The notes: generated by a model not told the origin, from the sequence alone. A DNA stretch of 64,000 nt from Gambelia wislizenii (GCA_030847615.1 JAUMIR010000001.1:385064687-385128686), one strand, 5' to 3'. Positions 11,085-23,128 are shown, counted from the stretch's first letter. Translations and numbers: made by a program.

Positions 11085-11960
11085 ACATACCCTCCAATTG
11101 TCTTGATTTGGCAGGGACAGTACTGATTGATCTTCTGTAAGTGGTTTAGGGAGCTGGGCATGTTTAGTCTGGAGAAGGTTGAGAAGGGACATGATAGCCA
11201 TGTTTAAATATTTGAAGGGATGTCATACTAAGGATGGGGCAAGCTTGTTTTCTGCTGCTCCAGAGAATAGGACATGGAGCAATGGGTTCAAGTTACAGGA
11301 AAAGAGATTCCACCTAAACATTAGGAAGAACTTCCTGACAGTAAGAGCTGTTTGGAAGTGGAATACACTGCCTCGTAGTGTGGTAGAGTCTCCTTCTTTG
11401 GAGGTTTTTGAGCAGAGGCTGGATGGCCATCTGTCAGGAATGCTTTTATTGTGTATTCCTGCATGGCTGGGGGTTGGACTGGATGGCCCTTGAGGTCTCT
11501 TCCAACTCTATGATTCTATCATCCCATTTTTAGCTGCTTTTAAAATGTTCCAGTTTCCATCTCCTCTTCCCACCTTCCCCCTTTGTCCCTGGCTTACTTC
11601 AATTTCTGGAAACTAAGTTCAAAGTGCAAAAGTAGTTTGCACTTGTAGAGAAGAAGAGGGGACACAATCTCACCATTCCCAGTACACTCAGGCAAAAGCA
11701 AACTGCTGCAGTATGTCCTGGCTTGTGTGTCCTTCCTCTTTAATAACTTTTGCCATCTTGACTTCCCTCTGATGTTGTCTGTCTACATGTGTCCCAGTTT
11801 TCATCTGTGAAAGTTTTAATAGAAATGTCCAAGGAAATGACACAATCATGGAGCACAATTGAGCAAACTGCAAGATTAACTCCATAGATGGATTTGACTT
11901 TTTTAAACTGTGGGCAGTATAGATTTTCAAAGAACTCCAGAACTCCACTGAGAACATCAT
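11085..11960 (-). repeat. Unclassified interspersed repeat, copy 1 (split by CR1)
   Basis: In reverse complement this matches 22500-23060: shared blocks are ACAGATGAAAACTGGGA, TCAAGATGGCAAAAGTTATT, CAGTTTGCTTTTGC, GAAACTGGAAC and CAGCTAAAAATG, followed on the other side of the CR1 insertion by AGAAGATCAATC..GGTATG. The CR1 at 11142-11520 interrupts it. The shared frame AAGATGGCAAAAGTTATTAA is broken, so I do not claim coding function. I cannot name the family. Confidence 0.65.
11142..11520 (+). mobile_element. CR1 3' end, truncated
   Basis: This copy carries the last part of the CR1 reverse transcriptase frame (11179-11493; FKYLKGCHTKDGASLFSAAP and NFLTVRAVWKWNTLPRSVVE) and the 3' UTR GGTTGGACTGGATGGCCC ending in TCTATGATTCTATCA. 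It is 5' truncated as usual for CR1. It lies within the unclassified repeat, so it inserted after that element. It has no endonuclease or RT catalytic core and is inactive. Confidence 0.9.
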
Positions 11961-13804
11961 GAAGGCCCAGGGTCAGCCTTGTATGAGCCATATGGTTCAG
12001 AAATGGGAGGGGTAGGAGAGTAGATGTCCCTCCATTTACTGGCCATAGGGCTGGCCTCAACGCTATCAGCAAATTTAGCTATCCAGTATTTGGTGAGCCA
12101 TTGTTTCTGTTGCTACCACCCACCACCACCACTGTACATATTTCCACATAAGGAAACCCATATGACATCAATATTCAGAATAATGTAATGTCCAGCCACA
12201 AAGTTGCAGCAACCATGCCAAAAAGGAAAAAAACATTTGAACTAGGCCTTAGACATGTATCCAGGTACATGGTAAAGCAGATAGGAGCTAAGAGTATGGA
12301 TTTGTATGCAGAACTCTTTATTCATGCCCCTATATATGCCACTGAAGTTTTGTGATAGATTTTGGTAGAGGCATCCTGAGTGCTACATGCTCATAAGAAA
12401 TATTAGTCAAGCACTGTGTACTGCATTTCCCAAGGCACCCAGTTGGCTACAGAAGAGAAACTTCAATGAATATTTAAAGAGTACCTTCTGCATCAGAGTT
12501 AAGAGCAAAACCAACAAATCATCTTGCAAACTGCAATCACAGATGGAATCTCGGCAAAGAGAAGCAGCAAATAGTTTTAAAAGGGGCTTCAATTGACACG
12601 AAATGGAATGGGAGCTTCAGATTTGCTGGACAATGTACCCATCAACTTTTTTTTTCACTTAACAAAATGGACAAACATGTGGGACTAGGGTTTCGATCAT
12701 AATTTATAACTACCCACAGGTGAGCAGAACCAATGCCACTACCAGGATTCTCCTTCTTCCGTTAGACTGTTTGATCAGCCTGTGGCACTCTGCAGTACAT
12801 CTTTTAGGGCTTTGTGTGGATATAATGCATATGACAGGGAGTTGAAAATAAAGGCAATGATTAATGCAAGATGAAACCTCTTTGAAAGGCCTTTCACATC
12901 ATTTTAGCTGCTATTTTATATTGCAAACATATCATAAGAAGAACAACCATTAGATAATAATGCTCCTCTCTGTGCCCCACATGAGCAGACAACAGTGGAC
13001 CACAGTTGGCATGGCAACGGGCAGAGTTAAAGCTACAGCAGCTAAAGATAAGGAAGCAGCCATCTTCTGCATACTCAACATGCTCATTCTGACAGAAACC
13101 GATGTCAAAGCAGACATGCCACCTAGCCATATATCTTTCAATAAAATTGCACTAGACACCATGGTGGTTTTGTAGATAAATTATACTAGCAACAAGTCCC
13201 GGCTAAACTATGAGAAAAAGAAGGTATTTTATAAAACTACCTATCTTTTTGATACTTCAGGAAAACAAAGCCCTGCAGTGTTTCAAAATACTGTCATCTA
13301 TGCTTTCTTAGATTGAATCTAAATTCTGATTGCCTCTAAAGAGACTGTACTAGATCACATCATTATTTATATGGGAACATATTTGAGTATCTCCTACTGA
13401 CACAGCTGACCAAAGCAACACCTTTCATTCCATTGTGACATGCATTTATTTCTTTGTAAAGTGATAAATCTCATGAATATTGACAGGAGAATAGCATTTG
13501 GCACACACGTACAAAGTATAATTCTATATTTAAGGTACAAATATGAACATGACACCAATTTTCAAATGAGGTAGGGGAAGAATCTGCAGAACAATACGAA
13601 ATATGTTTTCCTTGAAAAACAAAGAGAGAAATTTGAAATATACGTTGAAACCAATTCCAGAGCATTCAGGCAGAAAAAAACAAAGTGCAAATAGTCATTC
13701 TTCTTCCTGTGGTGTCCACACTTTAAGAAAAAAATGTGTTTACTTCATGGTATTTAGTCAGTGCCTTACAGAAGGCTTTTACCAGCTTACATTTTCAAAC
13801 TGTG
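11961..13804. other. No gene seen
   Basis: Several 60-80 codon frames overlap on both strands around 12387-12596 and 12894-13175, but none has a recognisable domain or splice structure. I treat them as chance frames. Confidence 0.45.
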
Positions 13805-13985
13805 GCTCTGGCATACTCTGAGGTCAGAGTCTGCAAAGTCCTTGTGAAGCAGTACCTTTGTCCTTGCCAGGGACAAGTGGAAGACATTAAACATTATGTC
13901 CTACACAGCCTCTTTTGCGAAGCAATAAGAAGAAGGGCTCTGGGTAACATTATTGATGGTGTCATATGGTCTGAAACATATTAAC
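13805..13985 (+). pseudogene. LINE ORF2 C-terminal zinc-finger-like fragment
   Basis: The plus strand encodes KQYLCPCQGQVEDIKHYVLH followed by SLFCEAIRRRALG. The pattern CxC..G.VE...H..LHC.F...RR is typical of the region after the reverse transcriptase in several non-LTR retrotransposons. It is followed by AT-rich sequence with TGTTTTATTTATATTTCA-like 3' UTR features and a (TTG)n run at 14157-14175. The clade is not clear, and no RT core remains. Confidence 0.5.
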
Positions 13986-14230
13986 TACATGCTGGCAGAT
14001 ATCAGTTTATCAGTTATTAAGTGGCCATTTTTTCTTTGCTAGCTTTCAAAATTAGGAGGGAAAACCTATATTAGCTAAACCAGGCTAAACTGCAATTTTA
14101 GTTTTAGCTACTATAGACATACTGGATTTTATAGTTTTATTTATATTTCATGTGTATGTTGTTGTTGTTGTTGTTAACTTTATACCGTGCCTCCCTCCCC
14201 CAATAACTGGAACACAGTTTTATTTGCTAC

Positions 14231-14932
14231 GGGGCTTACCACACTCCAAAGTAAAGTGGCAATACAGCAGGAAGGTTCTGCCTTCTGTGCTGCCTTACCA
14301 CATAATGTTGTTCTTCCGGTGTTCTGCCATTCCAGTCCTATGGGAGACCAAGGTAAAACCGCATCTTTTTGTGAACAGGTTTTTCCAGTTAGCAAAAAGA
14401 CATGATTTTGATGACCAGCCATGAAATAGCAAGACCAGACAAAAGTAAATTGGTGGAATAAGGGCCACTTTATTGACCTGTACCCTGTTTAACTGAATTT
14501 GGGCCTGGGGATAAGCAAAGCGGGGGGGGGGGATCAATCTGATGTGGGTCCAGCAGAAGTCCAGGTGTCAACCTTTGACCAGCCTTCCCAGCCTTCCATT
14601 GGGCGAAACATCAGACCCCAGGGGAAATCCAAAAACCATTGGTTGCTTCCTGAGCAGTCTTTTACTAGAAGGAAAACCCAGCCCCCCACCCCATGTTTCA
14701 AGACTTTATAAGAGAGAGTAAACCACCAGGTCGGCCCCAAGGGCAGACTCCTTTTCCATCCCTCTACATGACCTGTAGAGGCGGTTCCAGAGACCAACCC
14801 TTCACCAAAACGGTGCCAAGGTGCATACCAATCTAATAAATTGTCTCCCCGTAACCTGCCAAGTGAGAACCTTATTTTAGACACCAACCATAGTCAATTC
14901 TCCAAGTCCCATCACATACAGTATGGGGTAGG

Positions 14933-14968
<36 letters not shown>

Positions 14969-15348
14969 GTAAAGGGGGGAAATACCTACCTGGTCCAGAA
15001 GTGACCAGCTTAGCTCATACTTCACTGAGGGTGGGTGGATCCCAGCAAGAAGAGCAAAGATGACACAAAAGGGGAGCAGGGAATTAAATAACCTCTGTCA
15101 GCTCCCCATCATGTGAGCAGCACTTGGCATCACATGCCAAGTGCAGGAGATTCTGGACTCTGTTCATGGATGCCATTAAACCAACACCTCCTCCTTGCAG
15201 TGTTGTTCACTTCGCAATCAGGGAAGTGCATTATCTCAGTCTCCCATGGGACCGGGATGAAAGAACAACGGCATCGTGTAGTAAGGCAACATGGAAGACA
15301 GAACCTTCCTGCTGCACTGCTGCTTTACTTCAGAGTGCAATAAGCCCC
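14231..15348. mobile_element. Foldback DNA transposon with about 145-155-bp inverted arms
   Basis: The left arm, 14231-14385, begins GGGGCTTACCACACTCCAAA. The right arm, 15206-15348, is its inverted partner and ends with TAAGCCCC. Shared inner blocks include GCAGGAAGGTTCTG, TGCTGCCTTAC and CCCATGGGAGAC, each with its reverse complement in the other arm. About 820 bp separates the arms and contains a 118-codon minus frame (14534-14887) with no recognised domain, a poly-G run (14521-14532) and a (TA)n run. No target duplication is convincing. It is non-autonomous. Confidence 0.7.
14935..14965. repeat. (TA)n microsatellite
   Basis: A run of about 15 TA units inside the foldback element. Confidence 0.95.
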
Positions 15349-16175
15349 TTAGTTACAAACTATGATAACAATAATAAATTTACTTACACTCTTTCCTAAT
15401 TAAATCTGTTCAAATGATACTGGAAAGCAGCATACATTTTCATCTCTGTAACCACGGCATTTAAGTGAACAAACATTGTTCCACCCTATTTTTTTCTGGG
15501 GCAGATTTACAGGAAGAAAATAGAGTAAGTTGTGATCATTCATGACAAATTGGCCTGAAGCAAGAAGTGAAGACGAAATGACTTTAAGGAAAGGATGAGA
15601 GGAAATCAGAAGAGAAGAATGATCAGAAATATGTAAGAAAGTAACTGGGAAACATTGTATTTACCCTGTTATTTTTCTTCTGTTCTTGGAGATGAGGGAC
15701 CCGAAAGAAGTGGAGACTGTCAGGTATAGAAGCTTTTTAAAAAACTTGTGGTTATTCCCTAAAAAATACAGCACTGCTGTTGAAGCAATTTGCCCTAAAT
15801 CAGAAATGTGATATAGCAATTGAATCACAGAATCACAGAGTTGAAAGAGACCATAAGGGCCATCCAGTCCAACCTCCTGCCTTGCAGGAATACACAATCC
15901 AAGCACTCCTGACAGATGGCCATGCAGCCTCTGTTTAATAACCTCCAAAGAAGGAGATTCCACCACACTTTGAGGCAAGTATATTCCACAGTTGAACAGT
16001 TCTTACCATCAGGAAGTTCTTCCTAATGTTCAGGTGGAATCTCTTGTTTGAGTCCATTGCTCTGTGGCCTAGTGTCTCGAGCAAAAGAAAACAAGCTTGT
16101 TCCCAATGTGACATCCTTTCAACTATTTAAACATCGCTATCATGTCACCTCTCAACATTAACTTCTCCAGGCTAA

Positions 16176-16738
16176 GGACTTTATCGGACAAACCTCTACG
16201 ATTGATTGTTCTTTTGCCGGCATATTTTGCACCATTTTTATGCCAGCAAAAGAACCTCCCCACCAGACCTACCTTTCTTCGCTGGGAATAGACATCCCCA
16301 GTGCTGACGGAAAGTGAACGTTGCTCCATTCACTTTCTGTATGGAGATCTCACTGAATCTCACGAGAAGACATGAGCGTGGTAAATTTGAAAAATAAACC
16401 AAAGGAAACACTCAAAAAGTACACACAAGCACAGAAACGCACTTTAAAAGTTAAAAGTACACCAAGGAGGGTTATAAAGAGTGGGTCCCCTTCCTGGCTG
16501 CTGCAACCTCACCCAGAAGTGTTCTGACATTGATGCTGCACTGTCGTGAGCACAATGGTGCTAGGTTTCAAATGCCGGCAAAAGTGCCAGACGAGATCTA
16601 TTGATGGCTTGTCCCGTCAATAAAATAAAACAGCTTTTGGACATTACAAAATTGTGAAAGGACAACATCATTTAATATGCGTGCCTTTTTGCATTAGACA
16701 TTGTTATGATGCCATATTTGCCTGGTCTGATAAAATCC
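16176..16738 (+). mobile_element. MITE of the GGAxTTTATC family inserted in CR1
   Basis: The ends are GGACTTTATCGGAC and GTCTGATAAAATCC, imperfect inverted repeats. TAA flanks both sides (16173-16175 and 16739-16741). The interior aligns with 21688-22256: shared blocks include CTCCATTCACTT, CTCACCCAGAAGTGTTC and a GTCAATAAAA segment before the 3' end. The 563-bp element has no protein frame of its own. Its insertion site is read directly from the CR1 reading on either side, with one A missing on the right flank. Confidence 0.85.
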
Positions 16739-17003
16739 TAACATACCCAGCTCTCTAAGCTGCTCCTCATAGGACATGGCTTCCAGACCTTTCACGCTCC
16801 AGCTTCTCAATATCCTTCTTGAATTGTGGTGCCCAGAACTGGACACAGTATTCAAGGTGAGGTCTGACTACAGTAGAATAAAGTGGTACTATTCCATCCT
16901 TCAATCTAGACACTATGTTCCTGTTGATGCAGCTTAGAATTGCATTGGCTTTTTTAGCTGCCACATAACAATGTTGGCTCATTTTCAGCTTGTGGTCTAC
17001 TAA

Positions 17004-17334
17004 GGACATTTTCAGATGGCCCTTACCATGCAAGCAGCCTCCGGAGCAGTAACAAGGCTGCTGCGTGGCAGGGGGTCCTTTTCGGACACCACCGTCCCTC
17101 TCCCGTGAATATTCGTGGCACGTACGTGAAGCTTTGGAAGCGGCCGCATCATATTTCAATCACGGGCAACTTCCGTGATTGAAATATGATGCGGCTGCTT
17201 CCAAAGCTTCACGTACGTGCCACGAATGGTCACGGAAGAGGGACGGCGGCGTCCGAAAAGGACCCCCTGCCACGCAGCAGCCTTGTTACTGCTCCGGAGG
17301 CTGCTTGTGTGGTAAGGGCCATCTGAAAATGTCC
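17004..17334. mobile_element. Near-perfect palindromic MITE in CR1
   Basis: The two 162-bp arms (17004-17165 and 17173-17334) are inverted complements with about eight mismatches, around a 7-bp loop (GCAACTT). The termini are GGACATTTTCAGATGGCC and its inverse. TAA flanks both sides (17001-17003 and 17335-17337), exactly duplicating a CR1 site that is single in the copy at 63551. No coding capacity. The 3-bp TAA duplication fits PIF/Harbinger-like elements; the superfamily is inference. High arm identity suggests a recent insertion or strong arm homogenisation. Confidence 0.92.
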
Positions 17335-18116
17335 TAAGACTCTAGGTCCCTTTCACATGTATCATTGTCAAGCCATCCTATATCTGTCCATTTCATTTTT
17401 TTTTCCTGTTTAAATGTAGTGTCTCACATTTCTCCCTGTTGAAATTAATTTGGTTATTTTGGGCCCAGCTCTCCAATCAAAGATCAAGACAATGTGAGAA
17501 AGTATAATTTCAAATACAAAGCAGAACGATGCCTGCTCAGCAGAAATATAAATGCTTATTTCTCTGCTTAAGTATTATAAAATTATATGCAGTATAACTG
17601 GGATAACATGAGGAAGTTATACCATTTACTAAGTGACATTACAGAATTCACTCACACACACCAGAGCATAACTAATTCAGTTCACATTTCATCCTTTCTT
17701 GGGAAATTAAATTGCTTAGTACTTGAGAAAAATTTGAAACAACTAAATCTTTATTAGCCTTAGAGAGATCGCTAAGTAGAAATGATATCGAATTAACATT
17801 AAGATGCAATACAGTATGAAGGGAATTAGTATTCTCAGCACACATTACTGAGATCAGCTGCTATGTAGAAAAAAGGGGAAAAAAGGAATTGCCAGGTTTT
17901 TTAAAAAATAAAATCATGACTGCATCTCTTGCATTTCTATTATTTCAAGATAACAGTACTGTTATGGGATCTGTTTGTCTGACTAGTTTGTTACTCATCT
18001 GCACTTCTCTTTACGTTCCATATCACCAACATATATGTTTCACTCACTCTTTAAATGCCTTGTTTATTACAAGTTTATAAGCAATGATTTAGTTCAGTTA
18101 TAATATTACATAATAA

Positions 18117-18345
18117 CCTGGAGCCCTGGTAGTGCAGTGGTTAAAATGCCAGTACTGCAGCTACAACATTGTGAATTCAAATCTGCAGGGCTCCAGGTTG
18201 ACTCAGCCTTCTATTCTTCTGAGGTTAGTAAAATGAGTATCCAGTTTGTTGGGGGAAATTAGCTAACACATTCTAAACCACTTAGAGAGTGCTTAGCACT
18301 ATAAAGTGGTATAGAAATGCAGGTGCTATTGCTATATAAAGTGGA
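18117..18345 (+). mobile_element. Sauria-type tRNA-derived SINE
   Basis: It starts GGAGCCCTGGTAGTGCAGTG with an A-box-like region (TAGTGCAGTGGTTAAAATGC) and a weak B-box (GAATTCAAATC). The body (AAAATGAGTATCCAGTTTGT, TTAGCTAACACA) and the end GTGCTATTGCTAT match lizard Sauria/ACA SINEs. Such SINEs are transcribed by RNA polymerase III and copied by a partner LINE. The promoter boxes are mutated, so this copy is probably silent. Confidence 0.85.
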
Positions 18346-21300
18346 TGGCTCCGCAGTAACACAAATTCATAGCAGCATTCATTTGTCTCCATGTTTTTTT
18401 GGCAGGATCACTGGTATGCAATTCTATCCATGTTTGATGTTCACAGAGAGGCATGTCTGCAAATCAAGATGGTTGCTTTGAGTGGGTTACTTGCCTTTAT
18501 ATTCTCCATAAGTTGCTACCGCTGAACATTATTTTTTTTTAAACAGTAAATATAAGATACGCAAGTCCCTTCCACTTGAAAAACCTTTAAAAAGTTATTT
18601 CATTGCCCCAGTGCTGTGAAAAAGCACACGATCACTACGGTGAAAATCCAGCATGTTGGTTCAGGCCAGTTCATTTCCGGCAGGCAATGAAGTATCCCAT
18701 GCACATCCAACCAATCAGCTTTCCGCTTCCACTTTTATCCAGGAATGCACTGAGATCCAAACAGGTTGTCCCAATGAGCTGGGATGTGCATTTCTTATGC
18801 ATTAAAAAAAAACACTCAGGAGAAGTCGCAAAAATTTTTCAAGCATATTTTTTGTTGGTTTTGGCCCCCCTCCTTCTGAATACAGTGAATTAGGAAAAAA
18901 GGTATTCTTTTCAAATCCCATGAGGATTTTTTTCACCATCTATACAACCATCTCCTGCTAAGCAAACAAAATCTTTTCCACCCCCATTCCCTTCTGTCTT
19001 TTCCTTCTTCTTTTTCTTTCTTTCCTAAACTTATCATTTTTGCTCCACAAGCTTAGCTGTCAGACGTGGGTTCCAGAAAGTTCTATGTTTCCCTGTCCCT
19101 TTTGTCTTCCCAAAGAAATCACACAGGTTAATATAACAGCAGAGCCATGTGACAAATTTCCTCCAATTCAAATATTTATTCTGAGGCAGTAAGTTTTCCT
19201 GTTCTACTGGATATGATAAAGGGAAAGGCACCCTACCTAACAAATTCTAACAACGTAATTCAATAAAGCATATTTTTAAATTCAATATTAACTTGTGAAT
19301 CTAGAAAGTTAGGTAAAATAACTATAATTCATTACAACAGTGAATTAATAATTTAAATTTTACCAACAAGTTAACCTCTGACTTTAAGATACCTGTAAGT
19401 AGGTCTATCCCTGCTGTATGTTCCCTGCTATAATCCAAAGTATTTTGATTTGGCTTCATCTTGAGCCTAATTTTACATAGTGCACCATTATAGCAGTTTA
19501 ATAGCACGACAGCTGCCCTGCTTCATCCTATAGAATCCTTAGATTATAGTTTGGTGAGGTACTTAGAATTATCCAGTGCGCTTCCTGGGGTTTTGCACCA
19601 GAGAATTCTAGTTATTTTCACAAAAGTAAATATCCCAGAATGGAGCAATGGCAGTTAAAGGGGTATCAAAGCACTGTAACTGTGAACTGGAATAAATCTT
19701 GTATCACAGACAGAGTCCCGTGACTTGATTTTAAAGGAACAAATCCTAGATAATAATACTTGCACCCTGAGGTTCTCCCCCTTTTGAGGAACAGAGTGCA
19801 AAGAGGCATACTACTTTATTTGGTGAAAGAAGTGGAAGATGTGACCAAGTTTATTATCATGCATATTATCATCATTTCTATTAGATCTAATAAAAGTTAT
19901 AGACTTTAAAGGTTTGAAAAAAATTCTTCCATGGAAGGCTCTGTGATACAGCTAAAGCTTCCATGAATGGAAGGGGAGAAGCAATTTTTGCTGATTGCCT
20001 CCCTTTCCTTCTGCAGTCTCCTGTGTCCCTGAAACCCTGCATGTTTAACAGCATGGAAGTGGTACAGGAGGCTAAAAAGAGAAAGGAGACCTTCTTAAAA
20101 ACTTCCTTCCTTCCTATTCTCTTTATGGAAACCTCCACTGGATCAATTGGTTTTAAGGACAAATGGTCAGCACTAGTCATAAATAATCATTCAATGCCAC
20201 AGGTATGCTCCTTATTGAAAAATGTGTAACTTTGGGTCTGGTTCTCTATGTGTAGAAATCTGCTTTTCCCCTGTTATTTCATCTAAATGCACTAAAATTT
20301 CTTGTGATCCTGTGAAATAAGGACACCTTCCAGGGTACAGCTAGTACCAGGCACAGTATTCAGTGTGATACTACAGAGTTTTCATCGAATACAATGGCAA
20401 TGGTTTGGGATTACGTAGGTCCCGTCTATACAGGAAGGGGGAGATATGAACAGGTTTGAAAAAGTAGGCATTCACGATGATGCAACTTGTCTTCACGGTA
20501 AAAAGAGTGCCCCTAAACTCTGCATGATCCCCTAGCCAAGATAGCAGCTGCGAGTGATTTACTTGTGATTTTAAATCTGCTGCCGCCAACTAAGTTTCCC
20601 ATGGTGTGCACATATGATATTTTGTACTTTACAAAATAAAATTTAAAAAGAGAGAGTATAAGATCGCTGTTTGATTGATTTACCAGACCCTCGCTTAGCC
20701 GAAAATCCAACATGGCAGCAGCAGGTGCTTTCCTGGTTTGCTAGCCCCACCCCCCATGCTAGTTCAGCCAATCAGATTGTGCTGCCTGTATGTATCTGTG
20801 TGAATGCAAGTGTTCAAACGATTGCACATTCACATGTCATACAGAGCTTTATAAAAAATCTGGATGAAGCCCTGGACACTACGCACATGGACTTTGCAGT
20901 GGCTGCCCCCTTCTGAATGACATATATTTATGTGCATGTCTATATGAATGGATCGCCGTACAGTCGCATCCCATTTCACCACTTAGACAAGACCATAGTG
21001 TCACTTCATTATCATGTTACGCTATTGTATCAGGCTAATATTGTAACCATTTAACAGGTGGGGGGAACCACTGTCATATCACAAATCCCATAAAACCCCA
21101 GTTCCAGCTACAGAAGTGGTTTCATATCTGCTGTTATTTCCAGTGTTTTATTCAGGCTAGCTGTGCTGTCCTCACTGAAAGTAATTTCTGCTGGTACTGA
21201 GGGATGGGATGGTGGGACAGAAATCAGCTCACTAGTCATACAGTTAATTTGGAAAGATGTGTTCATATCAATGAAAGTGCTAAGTCTCTCATTCAGTAGC

Positions 21301-21687
21301 CTGCCTTTGTACTTCCACTTCTTAATAAGTGCCATAGCTGTTTCCATCAAAAGACTTCTGCTGTGTTTCAAACCCTTCAGCATCACAGTTTTGTTAGGGA
21401 ACAACATAATGCTTCAGCACAACACTGAGGATTCAGTCCCTCATAGCAGGTTCCTGGTAATCTGAGAAAGCTAAGTGTAAACTTGATAAATCCCTATACA
21501 GGCTGGTATCTCTAATACTGCTGCATTAATACATTTTATCTTTCCCGTTTACAGGTAGAAATGGCTTGTTATGAAAGTGCTTACTGAATTTGTAATAAAA
21601 ATCTTTATTGAGAAAATTAAATGTGAAACTTGCCAGAATAAAATCCTGAGGGATACCATACACTTCAGTGATACGAAACCTTGAGTC
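18346..21687. other. No gene seen
   Basis: No exon or recognisable repeat boundary found. A minus-strand frame at 21108-21407 (100 codons) and a segment near 20371-20970 with a GTCCCGTCTATACAGG motif are unexplained. The latter could be a degraded hAT-like element, but I could not find a matching right end. Confidence 0.4.
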
Positions 21688-22256
21688 TGAGATTATCTGA
21701 CAGCAACGCAAAAAGCATTCCTGTCTCACAATCTCCAATCCTGTCCCTGTCCCAGCACAATAACCCTCCCCACCACAGTTACTTTCTCTCCTGTCATTGA
21801 GGCAGCCCAGGCATGAACAGAGCTCTAACAGAGCTCCATTCACTTCCTGGAGTAAAATCCCGCCTGTTCTCGTGAGAAGATGCGAGCAAGGGAAATTCAA
21901 AAATAAAAATAAAGCATAAAGCATAAAAAGTTACACAAAGCACCCAAACACAATTTAAAAGTCCCATGTAACCTGGGGAGGGTCATAAAAAGAGTGAAAA
22001 TTACCTGGATGTCCTGATCTCACCCAGAAGTGTTCACACCAGACTGGCCATTCTCACTGCAGTGACAGGATTTAAATGGCCCGAGTTTTTGCATGCTGGC
22101 AATGCCAGCACCAAAACGGAATGGGGGAATCTATTGACAGCTTCAGCTTCAGCTGTCAATAAAAAAAGATACTAATATAACACCAGCGGAAAACAAAGGT
22201 CAATGTCATCTGATATTGGTGTCCTTTTGTGTTATGCTGGTGCCACATTAATCTCC
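21688..22256 (+). mobile_element. MITE of the GAGATTATC family, copy 3
   Basis: It begins TGAGATTATCTGACAGC and ends GCCACATTAATCTCC, a degenerate inverted pair. The interior aligns with 16176-16738 in the same orientation and with the core of 9388-10335 in reverse: shared blocks are CTCCATTCACTTCCTGG, GACAGG..TCCTGTCCCAGCAC, TTACCTGGATGTCCTGATCT and CTGTCAATAAAA. Only one core unit is present. The target duplication is not clear. No transposase is encoded. Confidence 0.7.
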
Positions 22257-22499
22257 TAAAAGTAATTTCTAGAATCCAAGTCAGAAACTAAAAAAAAACC
22301 CACAAACCACTCAATATGTTTTTTCAATAGGAGTGAAGTGGTGATGGATATAGCTGCATTCCACAGCAATATGTCTTTCCTATTCCTTTCTTTTTAGACT
22401 GGAGATGAAAGTGTTTCTTCTTTGGTCTCCTGTTTAATTGGCACAGACTGCCAAGGTATCAAGACATAAATTGCCCAGGATATTACACATTTTGCTACT

Positions 22500-23060
22500 G
22501 CTCTGTGTAGGATGACTTGATGCAAAGGAGAGCCATAGTTCTATGCCCTGAACAGTTATGTAGAAGTATTAACATGTTTGGCTTGTTATGAAAAAAGCCA
22601 CATCTGCTGTTAACTTCCACTTCCTCCACAGTGTTAAAGGTATTCCAAATCTGATCTGGCCTTCAATCTTCTACCCACCAACAAAATTTACAGATGAAAA
22701 CTGGGAAATCTGTGGCCAAGCTACATTAGAGTGTGGTCAAGATGGCAAAAGTTATTAATGAGGAAAACACACACAAAGTAGGAGAGGCCACAACAGTTTG
22801 CTTTTGCTTGAGCCTTATGGGAAAGGTTAAGATTCAGCCCCCTTCTCTCTCCCGCCACTTAGTTAATTGAGTACAAACTATTTGAACTCAGTTTGCAGCA
22901 ACTGAAGTAAGCTAAGTACAAAGGGGGGGAAAGTGGAAGGAGAAGAGAGAAACTGGAACCTTTCAAAATCAGCTAAAAATGTCAGAAAATAGAAGATTAA
23001 TCGTGACTACGCTTGCCGAACCAGGATGGTTGCATGGTATGCAATCTTATTTCCAAAATG
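22500..23060 (+). repeat. Unclassified interspersed repeat, copy 2
   Basis: This is the uninterrupted partner of 11085-11960 in opposite orientation. Matching blocks run from ACAGATGAAAACTGGGA (about 22690) through TCAAGATGGCAAAAGTTATT to AGAAGATTAATC..CATGGTATG (about 23000-23040). No open frame spans it. It provides the pre-insertion sequence for judging the CR1 in copy 1. Confidence 0.62.
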
Positions 23061-23128
23061 ATAAAATTATGTACCTAGACACTGGAGTATAAAAAAAAGA
23101 TCTTTGTGCAGCTTTTTCATAAGAAGAA

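Larger units (their letters stand above)
15821..17500 (-). mobile_element. CR1 3' half, minus strand, interrupted by two DNA transposons
   Basis: The minus strand shows the CR1 3' end (CAGAGTTGAAAGAGACCATA reversed) at the low-coordinate side, then reverse transcriptase C-terminal segments: WAPQFKKDIEKLE, KDGIVPLYSTVVRPHLEYCV and KKANAILSCINRNIVSRLKD. It continues to about 17480-17500 (CTCCCTGTTGAAATTAATTT reversed). The copy is split at 16175/16739 and at 17003/17335 by two separate inserted elements. Removing both restores CR1 continuity as judged against 62914-63935. It is truncated and inactive. Confidence 0.88.

Noticed and set aside
12894..13175. Small membrane-protein gene
   Set aside because: Open on both strands at once, no splice sites and no recognisable family.
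14534..14887. 118-codon minus-strand gene
   Set aside because: No domain recognised, Trp/Gly-rich by composition, inside a foldback element; kept only as an unexplained interior.
18117..18200. tRNA gene at the head of the SINE
   Set aside because: The A- and B-box are degenerate, there is no full cloverleaf, and the body is a SINE.
20371..20970. hAT-like transposon
   Set aside because: A left motif resembles the TIR at 23129, but no matching right end or target duplication could be found.
21108..21407. Minus-strand 100-codon exon
   Set aside because: No clear splice acceptor or donor and no domain; I could not support it.
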